From Candidatus Pantoea varia (GTDB taxonomy: Bacteria; Pseudomonadota; Gammaproteobacteria; Enterobacterales; Enterobacteriaceae): a DNA stretch of 64,000 nucleotides. The stretch spans positions 1,240,001 through 1,304,000 of the forward strand of contig NZ_FOVG01000001.1 of assembly GCF_900115075.1 (NCBI RefSeq), written 5' to 3'. Shown here in pieces: positions 22,480-32,114 of the stretch. The position numbers were made by a program, and so were the translations under genes. Every line of letters begins with the position of its first letter. Position 1 is the stretch's first letter. The notes beneath the pieces were generated by a model. That model saw only the letters and a program-made list of their open reading frames with translations. It searched no databases and had not been told where the DNA came from.

Positions 22480-23877
22480 TTAGGACTTCATGCTGCCGAC
22501 CATCTCTTCCGGCCGGACCCAGGCATCAAACTCTTCTTCAGTGAGATAACCCAGTTTCAGCGCCGAGCCTTTCAGCGTCAGCCCCTCTTTATGCGCTTTC
22601 TTGGCAATTTCTGCCGCTTTGTCATAGCCAATATGGGTATTCAGGGCCGTCACCAGCATCAGTGATTCGTTAAGTAACTGATCGATTCGCTCACGCACCG
22701 GCTCAATGCCAACCGCACAATGATGATTAAAACTGTCCATGCCATCCGCCAGCAGGCGAATCGATTGCAGGAAGTTGTGAATCACCATCGGACGGAACAC
22801 ATTCAGCTCAAAGTTACCGGACGCGCCGCCCATGTTAATCGCCACGTCGTTCCCCATCACCTGACAGCAGAGCATGGTCATCGCTTCACACTGGGTCGGA
22901 TTCACTTTGCCCGGCATGATGGAGCTGCCTGGTTCATTTTCCGGGATGGCGATTTCACCGATACCGCAACGTGGGCCGGAAGAGAGCCAGCGCACATCGT
23001 TTGCGATTTTCATCAGTGAGGCGGCCAGCCCTTTCAGGGCGCCATGGGCATGCACCAGCGCATCACAGGTTGCCAGCGCCTCAAACTTATTGGGCGCAGT
23101 GACAAACGGCTGCTGGGTGAGATCGGCCAGCGCCTTCGCCACGCGCACCGCATATTCCGGGTGAGTATTCAGGCCGGTGCCCACGGCGGTTCCGCCAAGC
23201 GCCAGTTCCGCCACGTGCGGGATGCTCTGCTCGATATGCTTCAGGTTGTGCTCCAGCATCGCCACCCAGCCGGAAATCTCCTGGCCCAGCGTCAGCGGCG
23301 TGGCATCCTGCAGGTGAGTACGGCCAATCTTAACGATATCTTTAAAGGCGTCGGACTTCTGGCTCAGCGTCTTCTTAAGCACCTGAATCTGTGGGATCAG
23401 CTGTTCGCGCAGGGCGATCACCGCGGCAACATGCATCGCCGTCGGGAAGACATCGTTGGAGCTCTGGCTCTTGTTCACATCGTCGTTAGGATGGACCAGG
23501 CGCGACATACCGCGCTCTCCGCCGAGGATTTCACTCGCGCGGTTCGCCAGTACTTCATTCATGTTCATATTCGTCTGGGTGCCGGAGCCGGTCTGCCAGA
23601 TCGCCAGTGGGAATTCATCCGCATGTTTATCTGCCAGCACTTCATCCGCCGCACTGACAATCGCATCGGCACGGTCAGCGGGCAGCAGTCCCAGATCGCG
23701 GTTCACGCTGGCTGCAGCGCGTTTGGTCAGCGCCAGCGCATGCACCAGCGCGGTCGGCATTTTTTCGGTTGAGATACGGAAGTGTTCCAGTGAGCGCTGC
23801 GTCTGCGCGCCCCACAGTTTGTCTGCTGGTACATCGATGGGGCCCATTGAATCTTTCTCAATGCGGTTGCCTGCCAT
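22480..23877 (-). CDS. fumC: Class II fumarate hydratase FumC
   Basis: A 465-residue enzyme (E. coli 467) interconverting fumarate and malate in the TCA cycle without an iron-sulfur cluster. The fumarase/aspartase signature [16 protein letters not shown] is present near residue 318, with [19 protein letters not shown] and [16 protein letters not shown] as other conserved regions. ATG 23877 has GGAG eight bases upstream. An open frame continues further but lacks homology. In E. coli fumA lies between fumC and manA; here manA is divergent from fumC directly, so no class I fumarase is in this place. Stable fumarases of this class are used under iron limitation or oxidative stress. Confidence 0.97.
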   Translation of the reverse strand: MAGNRIEKDSMGPIDVPADKLWGAQTQRSLEHFRISTEKMPTALVHALALTKRAAASVNRDLGLLPADRADAIVSAADEVLADKHADEFPLAIWQTGSGTQTNMNMNEVLANRASEILGGERGMSRLVHPNDDVNKSQSSNDVFPTAMHVAAVIALREQLIPQIQVLKKTLSQKSDAFKDIVKIGRTHLQDATPLTLGQEISGWVAMLEHNLKHIEQSIPHVAELALGGTAVGTGLNTHPEYAVRVAKALADLTQQPFVTAPNKFEALATCDALVHAHGALKGLAASLMKIANDVRWLSSGPRCGIGEIAIPENEPGSSIMPGKVNPTQCEAMTMLCCQVMGNDVAINMGGASGNFELNVFRPMVIHNFLQSIRLLADGMDSFNHHCAVGIEPVRERIDQLLNESLMLVTALNTHIGYDKAAEIAKKAHKEGLTLKGSALKLGYLTEEEFDAWVRPEEMVGSMKS

Positions 23878-24072
23878 GAATACGTCTCCTTCACCTTGTT
23901 TAAAAAAGAATGACCGCCAGGTTGTTGCAATCAGCTGTCGGGCGGTCAGGATAGTAATACACAATAATTTAACATTATCAGAGCTTAGCGTCCTTTTGCG
24001 CTGGATATGTATTTTTACCGGCAGTTTCTGCTTTAATAGCCGCAATAATTTCCCGTGATAAAGGGTGATACG

Positions 24073-25248
24073 ATGCAAAAAATGAACAATTCGCTGCAAA
24101 ACTACGCGTGGGGCAGCAAAACTGCGTTGACAGAGCTTTATGGGATTGCGAATCCGGAGGGGTTGCCGATGGCGGAACTCTGGATGGGCGCACATCCGAA
24201 AAGCCCCTCCACCGTGATGGATCAGGGCAGTGAGCGTTCTTTGCGTGACGTGATTGATGCCGCGCCTGCCGCCATGCTCGGCGAGGCGGTGGCGCAGCGT
24301 TTTGGTGAACTGCCTTTCCTGTTCAAGGTGTTATGTGCCGATCAGCCGCTGTCGATTCAGGTTCATCCCAGCAAACACGCAGCTGAAGTGGGTTTTGCCC
24401 GTGAGAATGCGGCGGGTATTCCACTGAGTGCGGCAGAGCGTAACTATAAAGATGCCAACCACAAGCCGGAACTGGTCTATGCGCTGACCCCCTTCCAGGC
24501 GATGAATGGCTTTCGCACGCTGACACAGATGGTTTCACTGCTGGAACCGGTCGCGGGCGCACATCCGCAGATTGCCCATTTTCTGCAGCATCCCGATCAG
24601 GAGACGCTGGCCGCGCTGTTCTCTACCCTGCTGTCACTGGCGGGCGAGGCGAAATCGCTGGCGCTGGGCGTTCTGAAATCCGCGCTTGATGCGCAACAGG
24701 GCGAGCCATGGGAAACCATCCGCTTAATTGCGGCTGAGTATCCTGACGACAGCGGCCTGTTTTCACCGCTGCTGCTGAATGTGATCACCCTGCAACCGGG
24801 CGAGGCGATGTTCCTTTACGCTGAAACCCCGCACGCCTACCTGAAAGGCGTGGCGCTGGAGGTGATGGCAAACTCCGATAACGTGTTGCGGGCCGGTCTG
24901 ACTCCAAAATATATCGATATCACCGAGTTGATGGCTAACCTGAAGTTTGAGGAAAAGCCAGCCAGTGCGCTGCTGACCGAGCCGGAGCAACAGGGCAACG
25001 CGCTGCGCTTCCCGATTCCGGTCGAGGATTTCGCCTTTGCCATTCATAGCCTGAACGCAGAACCGCAGTCGCTGGCGCAGGAGAGCGCCGCCCTGCTGTT
25101 CTGTATCGAAGGCCAGGCAGTGATCGCCAAAGGCGAACAGCAGGTGACGCTGAAACCGGGTGAATCCTGCTTCATTGCCGCCAGCGAATCCCCCGTAACC
25201 GTCGCGGGTACGGGCCGACTGGCGCGGGTATTTAACGACTTAGGGTGA
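24073..25248 (+). CDS. manA: Mannose-6-phosphate isomerase ManA
   Basis: A 391-residue zinc enzyme interconverting mannose 6-phosphate and fructose 6-phosphate, needed for mannose use and for GDP-mannose in exopolysaccharide. Cupin-like zinc ligands lie in [15 protein letters not shown] and [10 protein letters not shown], and the active-site region [23 protein letters not shown] is intact. ATG 24073 matches the E. coli N-terminus ([15 protein letters not shown]), with GGGTG upstream; an ATG at 24055 is less likely. A terminator follows at 25301. Confidence 0.97.
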   Translation: MQKMNNSLQNYAWGSKTALTELYGIANPEGLPMAELWMGAHPKSPSTVMDQGSERSLRDVIDAAPAAMLGEAVAQRFGELPFLFKVLCADQPLSIQVHPSKHAAEVGFARENAAGIPLSAAERNYKDANHKPELVYALTPFQAMNGFRTLTQMVSLLEPVAGAHPQIAHFLQHPDQETLAALFSTLLSLAGEAKSLALGVLKSALDAQQGEPWETIRLIAAEYPDDSGLFSPLLLNVITLQPGEAMFLYAETPHAYLKGVALEVMANSDNVLRAGLTPKYIDITELMANLKFEEKPASALLTEPEQQGNALRFPIPVEDFAFAIHSLNAEPQSLAQESAALLFCIEGQAVIAKGEQQVTLKPGESCFIAASESPVTVAGTGRLARVFNDLG

Positions 25249-25300
25249 AGCGGCTGACGGAGTGCCTGTTAACTGCTATTATTTCAACCTATTAGCTTTT

Positions 25301-25320
25301 AAACGCCTGCGGGCGTTTTT
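25301..25320 (+). terminator. Terminator after manA
   Basis: AAACGCC, loop TGCG, GGCGTTT plus further T. It is compact and lies 52 bases after the manA stop. Confidence 0.85.
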
Positions 25321-25380
25321 CTTCGGTCGCTGGGGTAAACTCGCGGCATAAGCGGACTCAAGGATAAGGACGAATCAGCA

Positions 25381-26880
25381 ATGAAAAAGACCAATGTTGC
25401 CGTAGGTGTCATCATCGCACTGGGCGTAGTCTGGACTGGCGCGGCATGGTTCACCGGCAAGCAGATTGAAAGCCACAGGGATGAGCTGGTGCAGAACGCC
25501 AATGCACAGTTGAATGCTTATGCCCCTAACAGCCGACTGAAGATCAGCTATCAGGACTATCAGCGCGGTGTGTTCAGCAGCAAGGTGAATCTGGTGGTTC
25601 AGGCTAACTCGCAGACGGAAGATAATCCGCTGCTGAAGCCGGGTCAGAGCATCATTCTTAATGAGACCATCGATCATGGTCCCTTTCCGTTTGCGCAGCT
25701 GAAGCATTTCAATCTGATCCCGAGCATGGCGTCGGTTCATACCGAACTGGCTAACACCGATGCGGTGAAGAAGCTGTTCGAGCTGACCGGTAACAAATCG
25801 CTGATTAACGCCGATACCCGTATCGGCTACAGCGGTGCTACCGATACGGCTCTGCGCGTCCTGCCGGTTGATTATCAGAATGCGCAAACCGGCGAACGTC
25901 TGGCCACCAATGGCGGCACCTTCAATGTCAGCGCGGATAATAAAGGCGATAAAGTGTCGCTGGACAGTGACGTTGATAGCCTGGCGTTGACCAGTAAAAA
26001 TGAGATGGGCCAGCCAGTGCTGTTCACCATCAATGGTCTGAAGCTGAGCGGTAACACACACCTCAGCCCCGAAGGCGTGCGTATCGGCGACCAGTCAGTA
26101 AATATTGAGAAGGTTAACGCCAGCATCAATGGTCAGGACGCCCTGACGCTGAACAAAATGAAAGGCACCTCCTCTTTCGATAACAGCGCCGGTAAGATTG
26201 GTGGCGATATCGACTACAAGGTTGAAGGCGTTCATCTGCAGAAGCAGGACTTTGGTCAGGCAGCGCTGAAGATGAAGCTGTCCCAGTTTGACGCGAAGGC
26301 GGTCAAAGCCTTCTCTGATCGTTACAACGAACAGATGCAGGCACTGCTGAGCCAGCCTGGCGTCGCGGAAGATCCTATCCGCTATCAGGCGGGCGTGCAG
26401 CAGATTCTGATGAGCAATCTGCCGATGCTGCTGAAAGGCTCGCCATCCATCAGCATCGCCCCGCTGAGCTGGAAAAATGATAAAGGTGAAAGCACCTTTA
26501 ATCTGACCGCCAGCTTCAACGACCCTTCTGCCGTAACCGGTGAAGCACAAACCCTAAGCGCTATGGTTGATCGGGTTCTGAAGAGCCTGGACAGCAAGCT
26601 GGTCATCAATATGCCGATGGCGACCGAAACCATGCATAAAGTCGGTCTGGCTGAGGGTTATCAGGCTGATGACGCTCAAAAGCTGGCGGATCAACAGGTG
26701 AAAGGTCTGGCGGCGATGGGTCAGATGTTCCGCCTGACTCAGCAGCAGGATAACAACATTGTTACCAGCCTGCAGTACGCCAACGGTCAGGTGAACATGA
26801 ACGGCGACAAGATGACGCTGGAGCAGTTCATGTCCCGCTATATGCTGGGAATGCCCACCAGCGAAGGCATGCCACAGTAA
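25381..26880 (+). CDS. ydgA: YdgA family protein (DUF945)
   Basis: A 499-residue protein with an N-terminal hydrophobic segment (VAVGVIIALGVVWTGAAWF, about 7-25) that anchors or exports it, followed by a long soluble domain rich in beta-strand patterns, as in the E. coli YdgA/YihF family. It lies downstream of manA, as in E. coli. The function is unknown to me. A periplasm-facing role at the inner membrane fits the topology. The start codon is preceded by AAGGA. Confidence 0.93.
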   Translation: MKKTNVAVGVIIALGVVWTGAAWFTGKQIESHRDELVQNANAQLNAYAPNSRLKISYQDYQRGVFSSKVNLVVQANSQTEDNPLLKPGQSIILNETIDHGPFPFAQLKHFNLIPSMASVHTELANTDAVKKLFELTGNKSLINADTRIGYSGATDTALRVLPVDYQNAQTGERLATNGGTFNVSADNKGDKVSLDSDVDSLALTSKNEMGQPVLFTINGLKLSGNTHLSPEGVRIGDQSVNIEKVNASINGQDALTLNKMKGTSSFDNSAGKIGGDIDYKVEGVHLQKQDFGQAALKMKLSQFDAKAVKAFSDRYNEQMQALLSQPGVAEDPIRYQAGVQQILMSNLPMLLKGSPSISIAPLSWKNDKGESTFNLTASFNDPSAVTGEAQTLSAMVDRVLKSLDSKLVINMPMATETMHKVGLAEGYQADDAQKLADQQVKGLAAMGQMFRLTQQQDNNIVTSLQYANGQVNMNGDKMTLEQFMSRYMLGMPTSEGMPQ

Positions 26881-26898
26881 TTGAGCTGTTTTCCATCA

Positions 26899-26924
26899 AA
26901 GGCGACCTCCGGGTCGCCTTTTTT
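26899..26924. terminator. Terminator between convergent ydgA and malI
   Basis: Stem AAGGCGACC / GGTCGCCTT with loop TCCG and a T run on the plus strand. The malI stop codon lies in the T run, so the hairpin may serve both genes. Confidence 0.88.
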
Positions 26925-27948
26925 ATGCTGACCCGCGAATAACCAGCTGTGGCGGCATAATCACGTTTTGCCGGGCGGCGTCAGGATGCGCCATCCGCTG
27001 CAGGATACGGTCTGCTGCCACGCGGCCAATCTCCCGAGCGGAACTGGTGACAAACGTCAGAGGGGGATCGGTGAGTTCGGCCTGCGGTTCATCGCCAAAC
27101 CCCATTAAAGCCAGTTGTTGATCGTAATAGCTGTCGACTGCACCACGGGAAAATGTGCGCCCGGTGCGCATCAGCCCAAAATAACACCCCAGCGCGGTAG
27201 TGGCGTTATAAGCCAGCACGGCGGTCAATCGGGGATGGTGCTGAAACAACTGGACCGCCGCTTCAGCCGCCTCTTTCTGGGTACTGCCGCATTCAATAAT
27301 CCACTCAGGCCGGAACGGCAGACCATATTGCAGCAGGGTGGCGCAATAGCCGCCAAGCCGTTCCGCCCGCGTCAGTGAAGCGCTATGACCGCCCAGCCAG
27401 GCAATCCGCTGATGTCCCTGACGAATCAGGTATTCAGTGGCAAGACGCGCAGCCTGAGCATTATCGGGACGGATAGCGTCGACCTCTTCCAGGCTACTGG
27501 CGCGCGCGGCGCAGACTAACGCCATATTCAGTTCTCTGGCTCGCGTCACAATCTGGCTGGCCTTGTCGGCACCGCCTCCCAGCACTATGCCATCCACCCC
27601 CTGAGCGACCAGTGACTCAAAGCAGCGATGCAGATGCTGACCCTGCGCACCGCTTTGCGTCAGGAACAGCAATTTGCCCTGCTTTTCCAGCGCTTCGCTC
27701 AGACCTGCCGTCATCTCCGCATAAAACGGCTGACTGAGATCGCGGACGATCAATCCAATCACGCCACTCTCACCGCCGCGCAGCATGGTCGCGGAACGGT
27801 TACGAACGAAACCGAGTTGCTCAATGGCCTCGTTCACGCGTGCCATGGTGGCCGCAGAGATCCGTCCCTTGCCGGATAACACCAGCGATACCGTGGTCAC
27901 CGACACGCCCGCCGCCGCCGCAACATCATTGATGGTGATTTTACTCAT
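26923..27948 (-). CDS. malI: LacI-family repressor MalI
   Basis: A 341-residue repressor (E. coli 342). The N-terminal helix-turn-helix reads ITINDVAAAAGVSVTTVSLVLSG with the hinge helix following, then a periplasmic-binding-protein-like core. It is divergent from malXY, and two operator-like palindromes lie in the shared region. In E. coli MalI represses malXY and itself; the inducer is not firmly known. ATG 27948 matches the E. coli start. Confidence 0.95.
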   Translation of the reverse strand: MSKITINDVAAAAGVSVTTVSLVLSGKGRISAATMARVNEAIEQLGFVRNRSATMLRGGESGVIGLIVRDLSQPFYAEMTAGLSEALEKQGKLLFLTQSGAQGQHLHRCFESLVAQGVDGIVLGGGADKASQIVTRARELNMALVCAARASSLEEVDAIRPDNAQAARLATEYLIRQGHQRIAWLGGHSASLTRAERLGGYCATLLQYGLPFRPEWIIECGSTQKEAAEAAVQLFQHHPRLTAVLAYNATTALGCYFGLMRTGRTFSRGAVDSYYDQQLALMGFGDEPQAELTDPPLTFVTSSAREIGRVAADRILQRMAHPDAARQNVIMPPQLVIRGSA

Positions 27949-27984
27949 CAAATTACTCAACTGAACTACAGCATTAAAAAACAA

Positions 27985-28000
27985 GGTAAAACGTTACACC
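27985..28000. promoter_or_regulatory. MalI operator-like site (malI side)
   Basis: GGTAAAACGTTACACC shares the GGTAAAACGTT half with the site at 28064 and is centred on the ACGT typical of LacI-family operators. It lies 37 bases upstream of malI. Confidence 0.7.
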
Positions 28001-28063
28001 TTATGACGTCAGAATAATATCGCCCATGACCTGAAGAGTGTGATTCAGCGCGCATAAGATCCA

Positions 28064-28079
28064 GGTAAAACGTTTTATC
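28064..28079. promoter_or_regulatory. MalI operator (malX side)
   Basis: GGTAAAACGTTTTATC is an almost perfect palindrome, nearly the same as the E. coli MalI site GATAAAACGTTTTATC, and lies 44 bases before malX. Confidence 0.85.
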
Positions 28080-28122
28080 ATCCCGCCACTTTACTCAGTG
28101 GCCCGTTTATCCAGGAGCGTTC

Positions 28123-29712
28123 ATGTCATCCTCTCACCAAAAAATGTCCGTCTGGGAATTTTTCCAGAGTCTGGGGAAAACCTTTATGCTACCGGTTGCC
28201 CTGCTCTCATTCTGCGGCATCATGCTCGGGATTGGCAGTTCACTGAGCAGTCATGACGTTCTGACTCTGTTACCTGCGCTTGATCACTCCTGGCTCCAGT
28301 ATCTCTTTCTGTGGATGGCCAGGCTGGGATCGTTCGCCTTCAGCTATCTGCCGGTGATGTTCGCCATTGCGATTCCGCTGGGTATGGCGCGCGAGAACAA
28401 AGGTGTTGCGGCGTTTGCCGGTTTCGTGGGTTATGCCGTATTAAACCTCAGCATCAACTTCTGGCTAACTATCAATGGCATTCTGCCGACCACTGATGCC
28501 GCCCTGCTGAAAGCGAATAACGTTCAGCAGATCATGGGGATCCCGTCGATCGATACCGGCATTCTGGGTGCGGTGATTGTGGGTATCGTCGTGTTCTGGC
28601 TACACGAGCGCTTCCATAACATCCGACTACCCGATGCGCTGGCCTTTTTTGGCGGCACCCGGTTTGTCCCGATTATCACCACGCTGGTGATTGGTTTAAT
28701 GGGGCTGGTCGTGCCGCTGATCTGGCCATTTTTCGCACGGGGCATTACCGGTTTAGGCTGGATGATCAATAGCGCGGGTGACTTTGGCCCGATGATTTTT
28801 GGTACCGGCGAGCGCCTGCTGCTGCCGTTTGGCCTGCAGCATATTCTGGTGGCGATCATGCGTTTTACCGATGCAGGCGGCACACTGGATGTGTGTGGCA
28901 GGAGCGTGAGCGGTGCCTTAACTATTTTCCAGGCGCAGCTCGCCTGTCCGGAAACCCACGGTTTTGCTGAAAGCGCGACCCGCTTCCTGTCACAGGGCAA
29001 AATGCCTGCCTTCCTCGGTGGCCTGCCAGGTGCCGCCCTGGCCATCTATCACTGCGCCCGTCCGGAGAATCGCCATAAGATTAAAGGTCTGTTGATCTCC
29101 GGCGTAGTGGCCTGCGTGGTCGGCGGCACCACTGAACCGATCGAATTCCTGTTTCTGTTTGTCGCCCCTTTCCTCTATCTGATCCACGCTCTGCTGACCG
29201 GCGTTGGCTTTAGCATCATGGCGATACTGGGCGTCACTATCGGTAATACAGACGGCAATATCATCGACTTTGTGGTGTTTGGTGTGCTGCATGGGTTGTC
29301 GACCAAATGGTACTGGGTACCGATTGTTGCAGCGATATGGTTTGCCGGTTACTACCTGATTTTCCGTTTCGCCATTCTGCACTTCAACATCAAAACGCCG
29401 GGCCGGGAAGTAGAAAATACCAGTGCGGTTGCGCAGCAGGTCAGCAATGCCGGTAAAGGTAAATCGGGCTATAACTCACCGGCTATCCTGGCGGCGCTGG
29501 GCGGCGTTGAGAATATTACCTCGCTGGACAACTGCCTGACGCGTCTGCGTTTAACCATGGCGGATATGAGTAAAGTGGACGATGCGGCACTGAAAGCCAA
29601 CGGCGCGATTGGGGTTGTACATCTCAACCAGACCAGCCTGCAGGTGGTCATTGGCCCGCAGGTGCAGTCGGTGAAAGATGAACTGTCACACCTGATGAAC
29701 GTGACTGCATGA
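28123..29712 (+). CDS. malX: PTS EIICB component MalX
   Basis: A 529-residue membrane permease (E. coli MalX 530). About ten membrane segments form the EIIC domain, with the conserved VVGGTTEPIEFLFLFVAPFLY stretch. A C-terminal EIIB domain has the phospho-Cys in ITSLDNCLTRLRLTM. It resembles glucose/maltose-type EIICB proteins and moves a sugar with phosphorylation from a shared EIIA; its natural substrate is not settled. It is co-transcribed with malY, 16 bases downstream. Confidence 0.95.
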   Translation: MSSSHQKMSVWEFFQSLGKTFMLPVALLSFCGIMLGIGSSLSSHDVLTLLPALDHSWLQYLFLWMARLGSFAFSYLPVMFAIAIPLGMARENKGVAAFAGFVGYAVLNLSINFWLTINGILPTTDAALLKANNVQQIMGIPSIDTGILGAVIVGIVVFWLHERFHNIRLPDALAFFGGTRFVPIITTLVIGLMGLVVPLIWPFFARGITGLGWMINSAGDFGPMIFGTGERLLLPFGLQHILVAIMRFTDAGGTLDVCGRSVSGALTIFQAQLACPETHGFAESATRFLSQGKMPAFLGGLPGAALAIYHCARPENRHKIKGLLISGVVACVVGGTTEPIEFLFLFVAPFLYLIHALLTGVGFSIMAILGVTIGNTDGNIIDFVVFGVLHGLSTKWYWVPIVAAIWFAGYYLIFRFAILHFNIKTPGREVENTSAVAQQVSNAGKGKSGYNSPAILAALGGVENITSLDNCLTRLRLTMADMSKVDDAALKANGAIGVVHLNQTSLQVVIGPQVQSVKDELSHLMNVTA

Positions 29713-29728
29713 TGCGCTGGAGCCAATA

Positions 29729-30901
29729 ATGTTTAACTTTGACGACGTCATCGATCGCCGTGGCAGCTGGTCTACGCAGTGGGATTTTGTGGCTGACCGC
29801 TTTGGCGTATCCGATCTGTTGCCATTTACCATTTCAGATATGGACTTCAGAACAGCACCAGCGGTTCAGCAGGCGCTGGCCCAGCGCGTGGCACACGGCG
29901 TGTTAGGTTACAGTCGCTGGCAGCATGACGATTTTCTTTCCGCCTGCTGTCACTGGATGTCCAGTCGTTTCGGCTACCAGCCCGATGCTGACACGCTGGT
30001 TTATGGCCCCTCGGTGATCTATATGGTGGCGCAGATGCTGCGCCGCTGGAGCAACCCGGATGATGAAGTGGTGCTCCACACTCCCGCCTACGATGCTTTT
30101 TATAAAACTGTACGCGGCAATCAGCGAAAGGTGCTGGAGATGCCGTTGCAGTGGGATAACGGGCGCTGGCGATGTGATATGGCCGCGCTGGAGACACGAC
30201 TGGCGCGCCCGCGCTGCAAAATCCTGTTGCTCTGCAGCCCCCACAATCCCACCGGCAAAGTCTGGACGGCAACGGAGCTGCAACAGATGGCGGCGCTCTG
30301 CGATCGTCACGGCGTACGGGTGATCAGCGATGAAATCCATATGGATATGATCATGGGTCATCAGACCCATACTCCGTGGGCCAGCGTGGCGCGCAGTGAC
30401 TGGGCGCTGTTTACCTCGGCATCGAAAAGCTTCAACGTGCCGGGCCTGACGGGTGCGTGGGGAATCATCCCGGATGCGGCGGACAGAGCAGCCTGGTTTC
30501 AGGCGCTGAAAGGTGCAGACGGCCTTTCGTCTCCGGCAGTGCTGGCCGTCACGGCACACGTTGCCGCTTACCGACAGGGTGAGCCGTGGCTGGATGCGCT
30601 ACACAGCTATCTTTACGGCAATTTCACGCGGGTTGCCGATCGCCTCAACACTGAGTTTCCTGCACTTGACTGGCACATCCCTGAAGCGACCTATCTCGCC
30701 TGGATCGATATGAATGCGCTGGGTATTCCTGAAGAGGCACTGCAACAGGCGCTGATCCAGCAACGGGTGGCGATTATGCCCGGCTCAACCTACGGTGACG
30801 CAGGCAGCGGGTTTCTGCGTCTTAACGTTGGCTGTCCGCGTAGTAAGGTTGAAGAAGGCATTTCGCGCCTTATTGCGGCGATACATCAGTTGCAGGGCTG
30901 A
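29729..30901 (+). CDS. malY: PLP-dependent cystathionine beta-lyase MalY
   Basis: A 390-residue type I aminotransferase-fold enzyme, the same length as E. coli MalY. The PLP Lys lies in TSASKSFNVPGLTG, and the cofactor-binding region LLCSPHNPTGKVW and SDEIHMD are intact. In E. coli it cleaves cystathionine and also binds MalT, repressing the maltose regulon. This second role rests on a surface patch that cannot be judged here. It overlaps the malXY operon controlled by MalI. Confidence 0.95.
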   Translation: MFNFDDVIDRRGSWSTQWDFVADRFGVSDLLPFTISDMDFRTAPAVQQALAQRVAHGVLGYSRWQHDDFLSACCHWMSSRFGYQPDADTLVYGPSVIYMVAQMLRRWSNPDDEVVLHTPAYDAFYKTVRGNQRKVLEMPLQWDNGRWRCDMAALETRLARPRCKILLLCSPHNPTGKVWTATELQQMAALCDRHGVRVISDEIHMDMIMGHQTHTPWASVARSDWALFTSASKSFNVPGLTGAWGIIPDAADRAAWFQALKGADGLSSPAVLAVTAHVAAYRQGEPWLDALHSYLYGNFTRVADRLNTEFPALDWHIPEATYLAWIDMNALGIPEEALQQALIQQRVAIMPGSTYGDAGSGFLRLNVGCPRSKVEEGISRLIAAIHQLQG

Positions 30902-30963
30902 CATCAATCGGCGAAGCGGCTCTCACTCGCCGGTTATGAGTAATTAAGCAGCATCCGGCGCGA

Positions 30964-30995
30964 CTGTTGCGCAAATAGCTGGCGCTGTTGCGCAA
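30964..30995. promoter_or_regulatory. Tandem TTGCGCAA palindromes upstream of add
   Basis: CTGTTGCGCAA occurs at 30964-30974 and again at 30985-30995, 21 bases apart, two helical turns. Each contains the palindrome TTGCGCAA. A TATAAT-like -10 follows at 31004-31009. The arrangement suggests two bound regulator dimers on one DNA face. The regulator is unknown. Confidence 0.5.
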
Positions 30996-31044
30996 GATAT
31001 TTTTATAATGCTCTGCACTTCACCGACAACTGAGCGAGTGCGCC

Positions 31045-32040
31045 ATGATCGATTCTAAAATTCCTCTGACTGATATTCACCGCCACCTTGATGGCAACAT
31101 TCGTGCACAAACCATTCTCGATTTAGGTCGCCAGTTTAACCTTACCCTGCCCGCCACCACTCTTGAGACTCTGCTTCCGCATGTGCAGGTCGGCGAGAAT
31201 GAACCTGACCTGGTGAGCTTCCTGCAGAAGCTCGACTGGGGCGTGAAAGTGCTGGGCGATCTGGATGCCTGCCGCCGGATCGCGCAGGAGAATGTCGAAG
31301 ATGCCGCGCGCGCGGGCATTCACTATACTGAACTGCGTTTTTCCCCGGGGTATATGGCGATGACCCACAACCTGCCGATTGCCGGTGTGGTGGAAGCGGT
31401 GATCGAGGGCGTACGCGCAGGTCGTCAGCAGCACGATATCGACGTGCGTCTGATTGGTATTATGAGCCGTACCTTTGGCGAAGATGCCTGCCTCGGCGAG
31501 CTGGAAGGTTTGCTTGCCCATCGCGATCACATCACTGGGGTCGATCTGGCGGGTGATGAGCTGGGCTTCCCAGGCAGCGAGTTCCTGAGCCACTTTACCC
31601 AGGCGCGCGATGCCGGCTTCCGCGTTACCGTGCATGCGGGCGAAGCGGCCGGACCAGAAAGCATCTGGCAGGCAATTCGGGAGCTGGGTGCTGAGCGTAT
31701 CGGTCACGGCGTGAAAGCGATTGAAGATCGCGCGCTGATGGATTTCCTGGCGGAGCACCGGATTGGTATTGAATCCTGCCTGACCTCCAATATTCAGACC
31801 AGCACTGTGCCATCACTGGCACAGCATCCGCTGAAAACCTTCCTGGAGCATGGCATTCTGGCGACCATTAACACCGATGATCCGGCAGTTCAGGGCATTG
31901 AGCTGGCGCATGAGTATCAGCACGCCGCACCGGCTGCCGGTCTGAGCGCAGCGCAGATGCGTCAGGCGCAGGAGAATGGTCTGACGATTGCCTTCCTCAG
32001 CGAGGCTGAGAAAGCGGCTATACGCGCCCGCGTGCAGTAA
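31045..32040 (+). CDS. add: Adenosine deaminase Add
   Basis: A 331-residue zinc hydrolase converting adenosine and deoxyadenosine to inosine compounds for purine salvage. Metal ligands lie in [11 protein letters not shown] and VHAGEAAGP, the catalytic His in RIGHGVKA, and the catalytic Asp region in NTDDPAVQG. Length and place (after malY, before ydgJ) match E. coli. ATG 31045 is preceded by GAGCGAG. Confidence 0.97.
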   Translation: MIDSKIPLTDIHRHLDGNIRAQTILDLGRQFNLTLPATTLETLLPHVQVGENEPDLVSFLQKLDWGVKVLGDLDACRRIAQENVEDAARAGIHYTELRFSPGYMAMTHNLPIAGVVEAVIEGVRAGRQQHDIDVRLIGIMSRTFGEDACLGELEGLLAHRDHITGVDLAGDELGFPGSEFLSHFTQARDAGFRVTVHAGEAAGPESIWQAIRELGAERIGHGVKAIEDRALMDFLAEHRIGIESCLTSNIQTSTVPSLAQHPLKTFLEHGILATINTDDPAVQGIELAHEYQHAAPAAGLSAAQMRQAQENGLTIAFLSEAEKAAIRARVQ

Positions 32041-32056
32041 TCTGCTGGCGTCAGCC

Positions 32057-32086
32057 ATAAAAAAACGGGCCGGATAACCGGCCCGT
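32057..32086 (-). terminator. Terminator of ydgJ, shared with convergent add
   Basis: The stem ACGGGCCGG / CCGGCCCGT with a four-base loop is followed on the minus strand by a T run. On the plus strand the following T content is poor, so it mainly serves ydgJ. Confidence 0.88.
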
Positions 32087-32114
32087 TCTGCTTTCTGCAT
32101 TAAGCACCTACAGA

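Noticed and set aside
22480..24195. Longer FumC with more than 100 extra N-terminal residues
   Set aside because: The extension crosses the manA start on the other strand, has no homology to fumarase and lacks a ribosome binding site.
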